Part shown: positions 9,829 to 22,066 of the stretch, piece after piece | Position numbering within the stretch: position 1 is the stretch's first letter | How the letters are laid out: the number at the start of each line of letters is the position of its first letter | Source of the DNA: Agrocybe praecox | Taxonomy: Eukaryota > Basidiomycota > Agaricomycetes > Agaricales > Agrocybaceae | DNA length: 64,000 nucleotides | Direction of reading: 5' to 3' | NCBI GenBank assembly: GCA_964017145.1 | Contig: OZ024847.1 | Coordinates: forward strand, 3,534,001-3,598,000 | Notes under the pieces: generated by a model | Seen by the model: the letters and a program-made list of their open reading frames with translations, nothing else | Told to the model about the DNA's origin: nothing | The model's database searches: none | Translations under genes and position numbers: made by a program

Positions 9829-10138
9829 TATATGTTTTTTATTGGACATAGGAGGAGATCCGGTGATGGATAACTAATGAATAATTGATGAATAATGAGC
9901 GTGGAGCACATAAATGCGAGGTGCGGGCCTGTACCATGGATAATTGATGGAAAATAGAAGGAGTGATGAATAATAGGACGAAGAATGAATGAATGATGCG
10001 AGGAATACGTCAAATGAATAATAGACCAAAAATAAGAGACGGGCACGGATAATGATTGGCAACAAGCGGTGCAATTATCCATGCTCAAGGTTTATATATA
10101 ATTATACTTGTACGGTAATTACCCTTGCCCATGTATGA
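9829..10138 (-). repeat. AT-rich motif array, right arm
   Basis: Inverted counterpart of 1568-2025. Read on the minus strand it repeats ATTATCCAT / ATTATTCAT words and ends with TCATACATGGGCA. With element 1 removed, the two arms would lie about 0.8 kb apart and form a foldback structure. Confidence 0.5.
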
Positions 10139-10270
10139 TCAACTTGTCGAAGAGTCAGAGGGATTATGCATTATAACGACCTTATGGCCTCGTTTATTAG
10201 CGAGCAAGACGCTCAATGTCTTCCCAATATCCAACACATGTTCCGACTTTACACTGTTAGTGGCACAAAG

Positions 10271-10856
10271 TTAGTTGTATCTCTTCTCGAACTCCTCAAA
10301 ATTTACCAAAAGATCTGCACTGCCATTAAATATTTTGCGCCAGTCCTCGTGTCTATAGGCATCACGTACTCTGCATATCTTGATTTTTGCTGCATAATTC
10401 TTGATGAGGGTGGTTTTGATCAATCCATGCTTCTTTTCGGCACTGGAAGACACCAAGAAAATATAGCGATATAGTTTGACATGATACGTAAAATCTTACC
10501 ACAAAATCGGACGTGGCCATATTTAACGCAGTACCATATTTTTTAGCGCTTCATCCCACGGTGGAGCATGCAGATCCCAAACAGCCAGCCAGTGCCGTTT
10601 TCAATAGCTGGTAGCATACAACGTCCGCTTCAGTCTTCCTGTCATAGAACTCAGGATCCCATGCTCCGATACGCACTATATTCGTATCACTGATTGCCCC
10701 TTTAGTTACGTCGATTTGAGAATTCAGAGGTGAGAGCAAGAACAATATGTTCAGGGAATGTCTTGTTCTATTGTAGGAAGCGTCACCCGTGCGTGATAAT
10801 ATTGTCCTGATGTTATTCAGAATTTTTTCAAAAACCAGCGTATTAGCAAAAGACAT
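10271..10856 (-). pseudogene. MYND-family C-terminal fragment, decayed
   Basis: The minus-strand frame 10856-10551 (MSFANTLVFEKIL...) ends with TALAGCLGSAC, matching the first Cys pair of the MYND finger in relatives (KAGCFSIDC, KQGCLNTTC), and then hits a stop. A 57-nt intron (10443-10499, GTAAGA..CCAG) sits at the family's conserved position inside the finger. The next exon opens with CRKEAW..HPHQELC, the second half of a MYND finger. The frame then slips in an A-run near 10410 before a recognisable RVRDAYRHEDWRKIF block. The N-terminal two thirds are missing. It is a dead fragment, not an independent gene. Confidence 0.6.
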
Positions 10857-11557
10857 GCCTTACATCAGGTACACAACCTCACCCACGAGTCAAACCGAGG
10901 TCTAGGAGATCGGATTCATGATGCTAAGACGGATCAAGCGTTTTATAATTACATGAGGGTCGTAACTGATATTGATAGGGCACGTAACGACCATGTTATC
11001 CCCCATGTCCCAGTTGTAAGATGGCCCAGGATACCTACAGGTATTATTCATCCTCCAGGACGTGTTAAAAAACCAAAAACCAAGTATTTAAAGCCTAAAT
11101 GTTGTATAGTTGAAGTTTAAATTTAAACAACTCAGGAGTATTCTTACTCGGTACAGGTAATCTATATATAGGAATACACAGAATCAAGAAAGCAGGATTC
11201 TACGAAGAGTAAGATCGACTCAAGAAGGGTTTTACCATGACAGAATAGGATCGGCCAGTTGAAGAATAATTTGATGTCTGTGCCTGTTTTCTCTCCTTGA
11301 TCGTCTTGATTTGCGGCCCAAGGTAGGTTCTTAGTCAAGGGGTACGTATGTGCTACAAATATGGTTTCTAAGCCCTTCTAATGTACCTATTCACATGTGT
11401 ACGTGGATTCCTTGAATACTATGAATACGATTTACATCTCTAGGAGGAAATTAGTTCATACACGCTGTGATTGTCGGTAAATCATCGCAAGTTGGGAACT
11501 TTGTCAATGCCTATAAAATGAGGTCGTCTCTCACTGTTGTAATTCAGATCATCGAAC
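10857..11557. other. intergenic, no gene seen
   Basis: No supported ORF on either strand. Short AT-rich runs. The downstream part serves as promoter region of the pepsin-like gene, with a TATAAAAT at 11511-11518, about 40 bases before its ATG. Confidence 0.35.
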
Positions 11558-13345
11558 ATGCTCAAAGGTCTCCTGCACTCTTATACTGTCTTGTCTTTGT
11601 GCTACTACTCTATCTCAGGCCTCGCTCAACCAACAGACATCAGTGGTGATACCAATCGTATTCCACACTCACCGCACACAATATCATTGCAGTCTCGCTC
11701 GTCAATTAGAGAGCCTGTCGTGATCCCCAGGGACGCAGCGTTTTCTCCGGTAAATGTGCCGTTGGACAACTTTTTCTTAGGCACAGACCTCCAGTAAGAG
11801 CTGCCCACAAGCTAATTCCGTTTGAGATATCTGATTGTAGTTTTTAGATGGTTCGGGGACATCACTGGTGAGTAAATCCCCGTGCCCGTCGCAATTTCCA
11901 CTTATTTAATTCTTGTGATTATATTCAGTGGGAACACCACCACAGACACTGACAGTACGTCGACACGATGAAGCTCGATTTCAAGATTTGCTACTTATTT
12001 GTCATTTTAAATTTAGGTTATTTTCGATACACAATTTACAGCTCTCATGTTTGCCAGTAAGCCAAGGACCCTTCATTCTTCCATCATCGTCATACTGACT
12101 GAGAGATATTGGTACTGTATTTACCCTACTAATCGCATGCAACAGGTACGCGATGCTCTACATGCCCACAGACTAAATTCAACTCGTCGAAGAGCAGCAC
12201 ATTCGTTTCTGGAGGAGGACAGGTCACCGTCAACTTCTTCAGAAGCTTCGGAGTCGATACTCTGAGTACGAGTAACGATTATAAGCTTGTCGGTCAGACT
12301 TGTAAGGACACCGTATCCATCGCGGGGTTCTCAGCCCCCAATGTTCCTGTAAACCTGGTATCGTCTCAATCGCCCAAATTTAACAATTTTCCCTTTAGCG
12401 GAATACAAGGTTAGTCAGCTTTCTCCTACATGTAACAATATAAATAAATAATGAGCCTTTCAATCGATCTATATATATATAGGAATGGCCCCGGGTTCTC
12501 AGGGCATATTTGCGTCCCTCGTTAATCAAGGGTTTCCCTGTAAGGACTCTGCAAATCTTCATCCGGAACTCCGTTTCACTCATAAACACACAGCGCTTTT
12601 TGGTATTTACTATACCCCGGCCTCAGTGGGAAACGCCGAGCTCACGCTTGGGGGAGTAGACTCCACGAAATTCACTGGTTCGTAGTACTATAGTATTTGG
12701 CATTTATCCATGTTCAAGAATTTTATACTTTATATTTTCAATCTGCCATTATAATCTAGGTAACCCAATTTTTGCATCGTTAACCCCAGCACCAGCTCCA
12801 GGGTTTACCACCTGGCAGTTGACGTCGCCTGGGATATTCGTGAATGGCAAAACAACATCCGTCCTGAATGTACCACGCAACATAAGCATCAACAGTGCAA
12901 CCAGCAATATCTTGCTCGATGTCACTACGGCAAACGTACGTTGGTCATTCACATTCTGTGACGGTTATATACTTCCTCGAATAATATGCTGACGCGTGAT
13001 CTTCACCAATAGGCAATATACGCCCTTATATCCCCTGATATTAAACCCAACCCCAACCAAGCGGGTACCTATGGATTTCCATGCAATCTCATCAGCTCCC
13101 TACCGGCAGTTATCAACATAGCATTTACCTCGCAAGTCGGGACAAAGTTTAACCTCACCATCCCGAGCAGCGAGCTCAATGTAGGACCTTTCACGAGTGA
13201 CCCGACGCTATGCCAGACCCTCATCAATACAAACACCGTGAGCGGAAGTATCATCGCTATTGGGGGTAGTCTTTTGAAGCACTACTATAGTATTTGGGAT
13301 ATTGCCAACAACCGAATGGGGTTTGCACCTGCGCTTGGAGTCTAA
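11558..13345 (+). CDS. Pepsin-family (A1) protein lacking both catalytic DTG motifs
   Basis: Eight exons fit one continuous frame of 429 codons: 11558-11793, 11848-11867, 11929-11954, 12017-12056, 12146-12409, 12483-12677, 12760-12935, 13013-13345. Exons 2 and 3 are only 20 and 26 nt. A hydrophobic N-terminus (LLHSYTVLSLCYYSISG) suggests secretion. The A1 fold is clear: WFGDITVGTPPQTLT, VIFDTQFTAL, CSTCPQTKFNSSKSSTF, LTLGGVDSTKFTG, then the C-terminal HYYSIWDIANNRMGFAPA. The two catalytic DTG[ST] motifs read DTQF and DVTT: the first Asp stays but its Gly-Ser is gone, and the second motif is D-V-T. The flap region is also altered. It is predicted to be a secreted non-catalytic homologue, perhaps a binding protein or inhibitor-like paralogue. 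All splice sites are GT..AG. Confidence 0.85.
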
Positions 13346-13539
13346 AGGTAACAAGAGAAAGAGAAATCAAATTTGTTATGTACGTACTACATGTTTTTTT
13401 TATATGTTTACAATGCTATCTGTGTTACACGTCAAGTCTTCTCCCTGACTGGCAACCGTCTGAAAGAAAATTCCGATGCTCGATTCTGATCAGAACTTTG
13501 TAGTATATGTACATATGTTACACAGAAAAATAAAATAAG

Positions 13540-15049
13540 TCAACGCCGAGCAGCTTCGAGAAGGGGATGCACCGATGTAGTTCCACTAAGAGCTTTATAT
13601 CTCAGCTTCGAACCTTTCAAACGCGCTATAGTAAATCCCACATCTCGAATATCTTCCAAATCGACTCCTTTCGCTCCGCAGAGCTGTTTAAATTCAGCGA
13701 ACGTATACCCAGGTGTCCATATAACGTCCCAATCATTGCCGAATGATTTCGTGAGAGCAACGATTTGGGGACAAAGCGCCTTGTGTGGCAGGTCCATCGC
13801 CTTCCACGCTGATTTCGCACACTTCATTGAACAGCAAGTCGGTTGAGTGAGGGGGAACCATGAATGATTTATTTCGTACCTGTGGTCCACAAAATCGAAT
13901 CAGATTGCATTTTGCGCACGATCGGAGATGGATGACCTCGTCTGGATCCATCGTACAGGTCGTGTTCAAACAACCCTGTTTTCGAACGCTGACTATATGA
14001 TCGAAAGCTTTGTCGGCCGTATTCGCCTCCGGATTGCAGTATTGTTTTTGACCGAGCACTAAGCCCAGCGCAGGATTGGATTTGGTTAGTGAAAAGGGAT
14101 ACATGAACTGGACTTGGCCGAGTGTCTTGGCGCTCCACTCGGTAGGAATCGTGGCGAGAATAGTTTGCAGTCTAGCCAGACTATCGGAAATCCAGTGGCC
14201 GTGATCTGTGGCCATCAAGATAAATTCGAATGTTGCAGCCCGTTTGATGTCGTCGAGAAATCCGAAAGTCGCTTTGAGTGGCTTCTCGAAGTAGGTGATG
14301 TTTCTTGGCGCTGAAGGATCATAGACTGTGTGGCCGTTGCTAGTCGACGCGTCATGATAGACGACGGCTTTCCGCAGGTGGTTGGCAGGAAGGGCGAGAG
14401 CTGTTATGTGATTACGTTCCAGCAACAGTTCCTTTGAGAATGGAGAGAAGAATAGAGCGAGGCTTCCCATGAGAGTGAAGATGCTGTAGCCAAGCGGGAA
14501 TGCTTGCGTCCAGAGTGTTAATCCTTTGATAGTGCCTTGTGGGCCGAATGGAAGCAAATCATTCGAATCTTGGGGCCAATTACGGACGCCATTCGTGCTG
14601 GAATTGCGAAACTTATGTTTCGAGAGGTCGGTGATAGCGAGAACAATACAATTACACACAGTATTGATCGCGTCGTAGAGCATCCCGAGCGGAACAACTT
14701 CGGTGTCGAGTCCCCTGTTGGGGCGACTTCGGCTAGGCAAATGAAGGTTCCGTACCGCAGCTTGATTCATGTCGCATGGGCAAGTGGTTAGATTCTGTAC
14801 CATAGAGATATGTGCCCGGGGTGTTCGGTTTGTTGTAATAAATTTGACCCCCGTCCTGAGGAAACCGGGCAAAGATTTAGCGAACTTGATTTTTTCGGCG
14901 AGGTTAGGGCACGTCTCGAGTTCTTGATCTATGCGATCTGCAGCCAAGCTTATTCGGAAACAGCATATTTTTTCTCGTTCAGGGTCCTGCATCACGGATG
15001 TCAAAAGATCCACTGCTGAGCGTACGGACATTGGTGCGGTCGGTGGCAT
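13540..15049 (-). CDS. MYND-finger family protein, intact copy
   Basis: Two exons, 15049-13880 and 13821-13540, are separated by a 58-nt GT..AG intron and join in phase to give 483 codons. A long N-terminal region shares family blocks (VRNWPQDSNDLLPFG). The C-terminus holds a zinc finger split by the intron: GCLNTTC, then CAKCNLIRFCGPQ joined to CAKSAWKAMDLPHKALC, giving the Cys/His order of a MYND finger. MYND domains mediate protein-protein contacts. The rest of the protein has no catalytic motif I recognise. An upstream in-frame extension or extra 5' exon is possible. It is the best-preserved full copy among six family members in the window. Confidence 0.85.
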
Positions 15050-15094
15050 ATTTCAGGGATAAGATAATTCGACTGATTGGATGGAATTTTAGCA

Positions 15095-15574
15095 TTAATG
15101 AGCTTCAAAAATAGTTAATGTTAACTTACCAAGATGTCTAACTTTTACGAGCGTCAAATACCACGGACGTAACCTGAAATGGACGTCGAGATACGAGAAG
15201 GCCAATGTGGGTAAGAACTTGAAATCGCGATGGAAACGGTTTGGTAGTGGCTTGGGAACCAAACACCGGTCATAGGTTGCTGACAATCCTTAGGAAATCA
15301 GTCGGCCATCTCTTGAGCAGGTCAACCTTTGTAAACAGCAGAGAACAAGGCACTAGAGAGTAAAAGTGGGACTTCATTTTTCGGAAGCTACACGTACCAG
15401 CAACCGCAGAAAAGTCGCGTCTGTCCAAGTAAGGCCCAGCTGCAGAAAGGTCATAATTTGAGGTGAGCGAAGAGTGAAACCAAGCACGGAGAGAAATAAA
15501 ACATGAAGTGCATACGGAACAGGTTTTATAAAGTAAAAAGGTCTTCTCAGAACGAGGTTCTGAGACACTAGCAT
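15095..15574 (-). other. possible exons of an unidentified small gene
   Basis: A minus-strand frame starting at 15574 (MLVSQNLVLRRPFYFIK) encodes a hydrophobic stretch and ends in a good donor (CTG then GTACGTG, near 15410). Another open stretch at 15286-15133 ends in GTAAGT. The two cannot be joined cleanly, and no family is recognised. They may be 5' exons or UTR of the MYND gene downstream, or chance frames. Confidence 0.2.
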
Positions 15575-16786
15575 GTCATTTGAGGGAGGTTGTATGAAAG
15601 TGCACTGTGAGATCCATGGACGATTATATTCGGTTACCTATTGGAGTAAGAAATTTCATGAAATAGAACTAGACACATACATGATACGTACAGTAAACAG
15701 GGGTAGTTCTTATTTCGTGTTAGGCCGATCGATGCAATAGGAACAAAAAGAAACACCGAAACGCGTCTTCGACGTGGCGTGGCGCGTCAGCGGCAAACAG
15801 CGGCACAGAGGGTGAGAACACTCACGTGAATACTTGATCTAAATCCTATCTTATCGCTGTCCTGTTATCCATGCGAAAGTCAAAGACATACAGTCACGTA
15901 TTGTCATAACGCGGTGCTGGTAAGATGATATCCCGAACTCTGGAAATGGAATGTTGGCTGGCCCACTGGAACATTTATGCGACGCGTCCGATGGCAGGAA
16001 AGGGCGTTTTAATTATAGAACAGTAGTGTGCATGGATATAAATAGATCCTCGTCGTCCTTCTGTGATAGGGGTGTATCCGGTCACCGCAACTCACCCTTG
16101 ATACCTTTTGCGGATTAATAGACTGAGTAACTTGACTGAATAAAGTAATATCAATAATATTAACGCGACTAACGTGAATGCTGGCTAAAAAGGACAAGAC
16201 GTAGTCGCTCACCTTTTGTGGGAGTGCAACAATTACTTGATATTTGAACAAGGCAATGGATTCAAAAGAAGCTGTGCTTATGAAGTCACCTCTGTTTCAG
16301 TTGCCAATGAATCAATATTTGGCATGTCAGAACCTAGCCAGTGGGACTTATACTTATCCAGCCAGAACTGTGTGCCACCCAGAGTCACCTCGAAGAAGAT
16401 CATCAGAACTCCGGAACATTTTTATTTCCGCATGAAACTTCCCGCAACAGAATGTAACACAGTTAGGAACTCTTGTATAAACGGCAGGTCACAGATGTTC
16501 ATGGATTTTCCTCATTGTACACTCAATTGATCACTCAAATTCACGTTGTGGGAAGGGCCGTGAATTGAAAATACTGATAAATACTTTACACTGCGTTAAT
16601 GATGAGGGCTATGGAAGGATTTAATAATGTCCCTGGTCAGCAGTATATTGATTAAATATGACTCGAACATAACTTCTTTTTCCGTGGAACTGGGGGGAAA
16701 TTCGTGGAAATCATCATGCCGCCTTATTACAGCCAATCCGCTGGAAAGGATCTGACCTTGTACGATATAAATGGACAATTGAGGTT
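15575..16786. other. intergenic, no supported gene
   Basis: Short open frames at 16216-16530 lack codon bias or recognisable motifs. A GC-rich patch at 15762-15800 carries GACGTGG/GGCGCGTC words followed by TCACGTG near 15830, resembling patches at 18.95, 45.5 and 46.66 kb. Confidence 0.3.
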
Positions 16787-18334
16787 TTGGTATGTTACAT
16801 CGATACCGTTAACCCACATTTTACACTCCCCATAGAATCTATCCGCAATATCCTCCTACAACTCATCCTCCTATCTCCTCTCATCAAACCCAGTGTGGAT
16901 TCTGGAAAATGTAAATCTTCCTGCAGGTGTGTTGTATTATCTATCCATGGCTGTACCTCACTCACTTTCTTTCAAGCTTCTGGTTTCACGGACCAGACAT
17001 ACCCAGGGACCGACAAATTCATGTATTGGCTGGGTGGTTCTGGCAAGTCGTCCTCATTGGTCGTACAGGAGCCATATTCATATCCTTGTGAATGCCACTT
17101 CTACTCAACAGATGCGTATTTGGGCATGCATATTGTCGTTTCCTCATCGACACCACCAAAGCCTTCCACGCCCACATTTCCATCAGCATCGAATTTTTAT
17201 GATGGATCTATAGACACAATAATTCCCACCCTAACACAACAGCCTCTACAGTATCTTACATGCGACACACCATATTCAATGCCTGCAATGCCTGCCCAAC
17301 AACCATTTCAGGTTTATACATCACAGCTGCCATGTGAGTACGCGCCTGCCCCATAACATCGTCCGGCGCAATGTTCCTCCCTCCCATCATCTCCCACCGC
17401 CCGAGGAGAATGCACCGTCCAACAGGGACCATACTACCGCGGGAGCGAGCAGATGCATTACCGCACCAGGGTCCATCAGCGTCGACATCTAACCGAGGCT
17501 GGGCACCAGCAACTTATCGATTCTACGAGTACCTCTCTTCAAGGAGAGATGCTAAAAGAAAACAATATAATGTCTGGCCGTCTGGGGCCAGGCTCCATAT
17601 CCAATGGCAGCTCCCATCACAACGCGATGGTGATGCCCCTTGGGATACCTTACCCAAAAGACGTCAGAAGGTACGTGCTGCTTCAGCATCCCTCAATAAA
17701 TAGATGCTAACTCGAGATCTTATAGCACAGACGAAACCGTGCCAATCGTGTACTGGCCGCATGCCTCCGCAAGGACATTTTTAGGGAATGAAAAATACAA
17801 CCTGGGAGAGATGGATAATACACGTACGTACCTCTATATTCCTTTAATATCTTCAGACCGACCACTTGGAATGCAGAAGCGTACGATTTCTTCATCGTTA
17901 GCGAGGCAGATATTCCGGCTAATGACATTTGTATCATAGACCGTCAGTGGCCGCACCAGTTGGAGGTTGGCAAGGTGCATCCGGCCTCCCATATGCTATG
18001 CAGAGTTTTTATGAAAGTAGAGGTCATATGGAGTATCCGAGTAAGCTTGTATCATTGAGATCGCCCAGGAGCGTTGCTGACATCTTGAAACGATCAGAGG
18101 CCGCCAGGGCAATAGCCTCAGTCATGCCTACACAGGAGGGCATAAACGATTATAGTAAGTCACGACGAGTTAAAACTACCCCGTTACGTACACATTTCAA
18201 TGTTATAAGGCCCAGAAGGTTACAGCCCATCGTGTTCCGCCTCTGCAGCTAACAGCGACTACTTCAATGGCGAAAGTGGCGAAGGTGATGCAAGTGGGGA
18301 TCAAAAGAAGAAGGTGACCTGCCAGTGGAAATGA
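16787..18334 (+). pseudogene. Decayed multi-exon gene with a C2H2-finger-like C-terminus
   Basis: No single clean model fits. The 3' exons are the best supported: one open stretch to 18154 (AAPVGGWQGASGLPYAMQSF.. ASVMPTQEGINDY) joins by a GTAAGT..AAG intron to 18210-18334 (SPEGYSPSCSASAANSDYF, GESGEGDASGDQKKKVTCQW), then TGA. Past the stop the same frame reads CRKR, so KVTCQWK-stop-CRK resembles the first half of a C2H2 finger interrupted by a nonsense codon, as in fungal zinc-finger regulators. Upstream frames (16787-17669) are Pro/Ser/Gln-rich and fit a transcription-factor-like linker. Gene identity is uncertain. Confidence 0.35.
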
Positions 18335-18944
18335 TGCAGAAAAAGATGACTACTAGGTCGTGTTTTACCACCCCGTAAAGGGATGCTCTTACCATGGGAG
18401 GCGTCGGGACCAGCTGAGGAATCATTTAGAGAGTTGCCATAACAGAAAAATCGATAGGAATTTTGCTTCTTGTGTCTTCATGCAATCTACTAAACATAAC
18501 CTGAACAATTTTATCATATAAAGGTGTATGATATTTTTATTGAAATGATGTCTGATCTCATACTCTATAGTAAGGATCACAACGAAGCTTTCCTCATTAC
18601 GTCTGTGTCTGGTGGTTAAAGAATATCAATACAGACCCCTTTAACCGAAATATCGTACGGAGTGGAAGTTTTAATATAATTCATTATTGCAGGTAGTATT
18701 GAAACTCAGATGTGAGGAATTCCGGTATATCAAAGAAAGGGACTCGGATGGGTGTCAGAGTTGTTTTTATCGTGCACCAACAACCAAATACCTACAGGCG
18801 CAGCAAAGGGAAATATGCTTGGTGCATGGGGCTTTTAACAAGTTTGTCAACGAACAGAAAATGCTGTATATGTATCGCAGTAATTTAAACCAGTGCTTCC
18901 AGAAAGAAGTTTCTCTCCCCGAGTTTATCGTGCGCTAGGACTGA
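18335..18944. other. intergenic, no gene seen
   Basis: No supported coding region. Short frames at 18687-18938 have no family features. Confidence 0.3.
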
Positions 18945-20900
18945 CGCGACGCGACGCGCTGTGGTTGACAGTCACGTGTTTGTGGGCTGCAATCGGCATA
19001 TTCGTAGCGTCAACTCTTTCCTCTAACAATGACATTGCTGTCATCTTCACGACTCTCCTCGGATCCGCCTTCCTCTTCGTCCCCTCGAATGCGTGCGTCA
19101 TTCATGTAACCCACGCGTCTAAACCGTTCACGTTCAATAGCAGCAAACCAACGTGTCGCATGAACCGACTATGAACCACAGGCGCTCCCGCGTCCTCCTC
19201 TTCGTCCCCTGTTCACTCACTCCCTCTTCGTCACTTCACGGCGCAAATTCCTTCAAGTCCACGTAATGCAGACACATCCGAAACGTCCGCGTCCAATTCA
19301 GCGTAACCATCTGTTCCCCTGCGTTCTGCTCTCCCAACCACGTCCGATGAGAGTACTACCACAGGCCCCCCGTACCCTCAGTTTTAGCCTTACGCTCCCA
19401 CCCAAGCGAACCTAACAAAACTGAACCGTGAAACACCAAGAAGCTGAGCCCATGCATATTCTACCTTTGCCCGTACCCGTACCAGCAGTCCAAGTGCCGT
19501 CACAGCAACACCCAAAGCCTAGTGATAACACAGTAAATCCAGCAAAATTCATCCTGATTTCTCGCTGCCACAGGTCGGTTGGAGGGGAGCGGTGAAATGG
19601 TTGGCGACGAGGAGGAAGGCGGAAGAAGCGGTGTGAGAGGCACAAGGAACACGGTTGGGGACGGTGAAGGGAGAGCGTAGCACGAATTCAGCAGGGGTAT
19701 CAAGAAGGCCGTCCAAGGAGGCAAGGCATATGTCGGCCAGGGGCTCATATATGGGGACTCCAACATCTCTTCTGGGTACCAACGACAGCCGCAACAAATC
19801 CGCGTCGTTAAAATACGCAAAACACGTCCATGGAAATCCTCGCTTCAACCAACCGTTGGCCTCAAGAGGGATGCCACTACTCCCGGCCGACACCTACGTC
19901 TATTCGTATCACCCTCTCCTCTTTTCCACCAACCATCCCCCACACGTCGTTCAAGTCTTCGTACAACCCACATACCACCAACATTCCCCTCCTAGGCTCA
20001 CCAGCGCCCTTCTCACTCCTAAACTTTCGAGGCAGTGATAGCACGGCACACCCTGAAATTCGTCTTGGCTCCCTACCTCCACGAGTCGCGCAGGAGTGGT
20101 GAGCAGAAGAGGAGGAAGGAAGAAAGGAAGGCCGGGACTTATGGATGGATGGGCTCTTTACAGGTCCTTTTCGTTCCATTCGAACACGAACACGATGCAC
20201 CCACCTCTCAATCCCGCATAAGCACGTCTGGATGGATCTTCTAAACACAGGCTGACCCGCACCGGAACCCACACTCCTCTCCCTCTCCACCTACCTCTTC
20301 GGCTATTATTCACTGAACCCCACCTCGTCTGCATAACCGACACCCTCGCACGCGTCGCGCATGTCTGCGTAACGCACGCGTACCATCCGCGTTCGATAGC
20401 AGCACAACCAACTACTCGCTCCCTTCCGCACTCCCCGACATTTCCTGAACCCACTACGACCCGCAGGCTCACCGGTGCCCTCTAACCCCTCCTTATGCTT
20501 CCACCTAACACAACTGAATCAAACACCCAAACATCCCAACACGAACGGGGTCCCAGCCCACCTCACGGTACACCGTCCGCACCCCAACTCGAACCGCTCC
20601 ACATACGCACGCAAAGCTCCAATGACATCCAAAGCCTATTCCAGTCCTCCAGCGGCCAGTAGAACACCACACCCTGAGAAATTCGTCCTGCCTCTTAGAG
20701 GAGGGACGGAGGGAGGTGTGGAGGTGTGCATTATGGGTGGGTACAGATGGGATGGCATGATACGGGTGAGGGGAGAGCGGAGCAGCGTTATAACAATGGA
20801 ATGCAGCGGTGATATACGTTGTGGTCCAATGGGTAGAAGAGGTATAGCGAGTCTGGGAGGGATGGAAGGCCTCCTCGATAGGAAGCCCCCTCGTCTCCTC
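18945..20900 (+). pseudogene. Tandem relics of a PX-domain gene and its promoter
   Basis: The start (GACGCGACGCGACGCG then TCACGTG, then GCTGCAATCGGCAT) resembles the region upstream of the intact PX gene (46660-46720, with GCTAGAATCGGCAT). Further on, 19694-19734 matches the PX gene at about 33 of 41 positions by eye over the sequence for GGIKKxVQGGxAYV. A second, more diverged unit begins about 1.26 kb later: 20375-20412 resembles 19112-19152, and 20835-20870 (GGTATAGCGAGTCTG) resembles the RYSEFEE coding part. No long frame survives. This looks like a duplicated and decayed copy of the 47.5-49.4 kb gene, itself duplicated in tandem. Alignment would settle it. Confidence 0.5.
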
Positions 20901-21382
20901 CCTTATTTCCTTCTTCCTCACTTTCACACATTCTTCCAAGCCTCAGCCTCAGCGCTCAGCTACGAGCTCTTTGGCTTCCTTGTTGCTCCTCTAGACACGT
21001 CGCTATTCGTCGCGATCATAGGCTGGCTATGTTCATGGAGTGCGATGAAACTCTTTTCCTTGGCGTGCCATCTAGGTTTCTTGTCTCGCGTTGATCCATT
21101 GTTTCCCATCGGTCCGACCTCTTTAGCTTTTTTCGAGTCACGACTAAAAGTGTGAAAGTGGAAGTCGCAAAACCAGTTCCACTGCTCAGTGGAAGTGACT
21201 TTTTATTTATTTGTGGGCTCACAAGTGTCACTGTAGCTCGACCGCCGTCCAAGCTTAGTATTCGGCAAGTGATAACTACTTGGCAAGAGCTCAGTGTTAT
21301 TGCAAAGTTTTGTATTTTAGTACACAAGTAATAACATAGAGATTATATTAAATTGCAGATCTACTGCTACTCAATTGAAGTT
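20901..21382. other. intergenic, no gene seen
   Basis: C/T-rich at the left side, then AT-rich. A short inverted pair is present near 21170-21200 (CCAGTTCCACTG, CAGTGGAAGTG). No coding evidence. Confidence 0.3.
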
Positions 21383-22066
21383 CTACGTATTGTACTCATA
21401 CGGATCGTATGGGGTGTTCTGCGTGATGCCACTGCTACTTCCCTGTGTCGAACTACCTGGATATTGACCAAATATCTGCATAAAATCCCTGTCTTGCTGT
21501 TGAGTCGTGCTGCTGTCATAGTCGCAGCTGCTCTGGTCTGGCTCTATATCATCGTCGGCTGGTATTCTGAACTCTCCACGGTGACAGAGCAAGGAACAGC
21601 TGAATGGGGCGTGGCATGGCAGCTGAATTTCGAGCGCGATGTGCTGCAAAGACAACAAAGCTCTCTAAATTGAGCCAGGAGGCTGCATTCTGTATACTCA
21701 AGCATCCAGAACAAGTCCAGAAGCCACGATGGCAGGGGAAAAATTCTGCAGACCAATTACAAACCCTGTCAACAGAGAAACTTTGAAACCAGATCTAGAC
21801 TCACCCCCTCCAGGTAGGTATTAAGGGCTTCGCTTCTAACGTCCTGGATAATCTCTTCGATGACTTCCTGTTTTCCTGCCATGAATTCATCGAGAGAAAT
21901 GGGGGGAACAGTGTTGGAAGTTAGCCACTCGCATGATGGTGTGTGGCAGAGAACAACCCGATGGCCGCTGGCTGCCGCTGGACGGTCTCGGGATGCCGGC
22001 ACGACGGATGTACCCGACTTCCACTGCCCGAAAGCCACTTCCACTGTCCGTGTCGCGAGTACTACT
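21383..22066 (-). CDS. Hypothetical protein, at least two exons
   Basis: An open minus-strand stretch down to 21805 (PISLDEFMAGKQEVIEEII, SEALNTYLEG) ends in a GTGAGT donor. The last exon 21643-21383 follows TTTGCAG, joins in phase, and encodes an Asp/Gln/Ser-rich tail ending YDPYEYNT. The ~160-nt gap may hold one more small exon. The true start is not resolved; the frame is open up to about 22066. No domain is recognised. The acidic low-complexity tail resembles those of fungal regulatory proteins, but that is only a resemblance. Confidence 0.4.
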
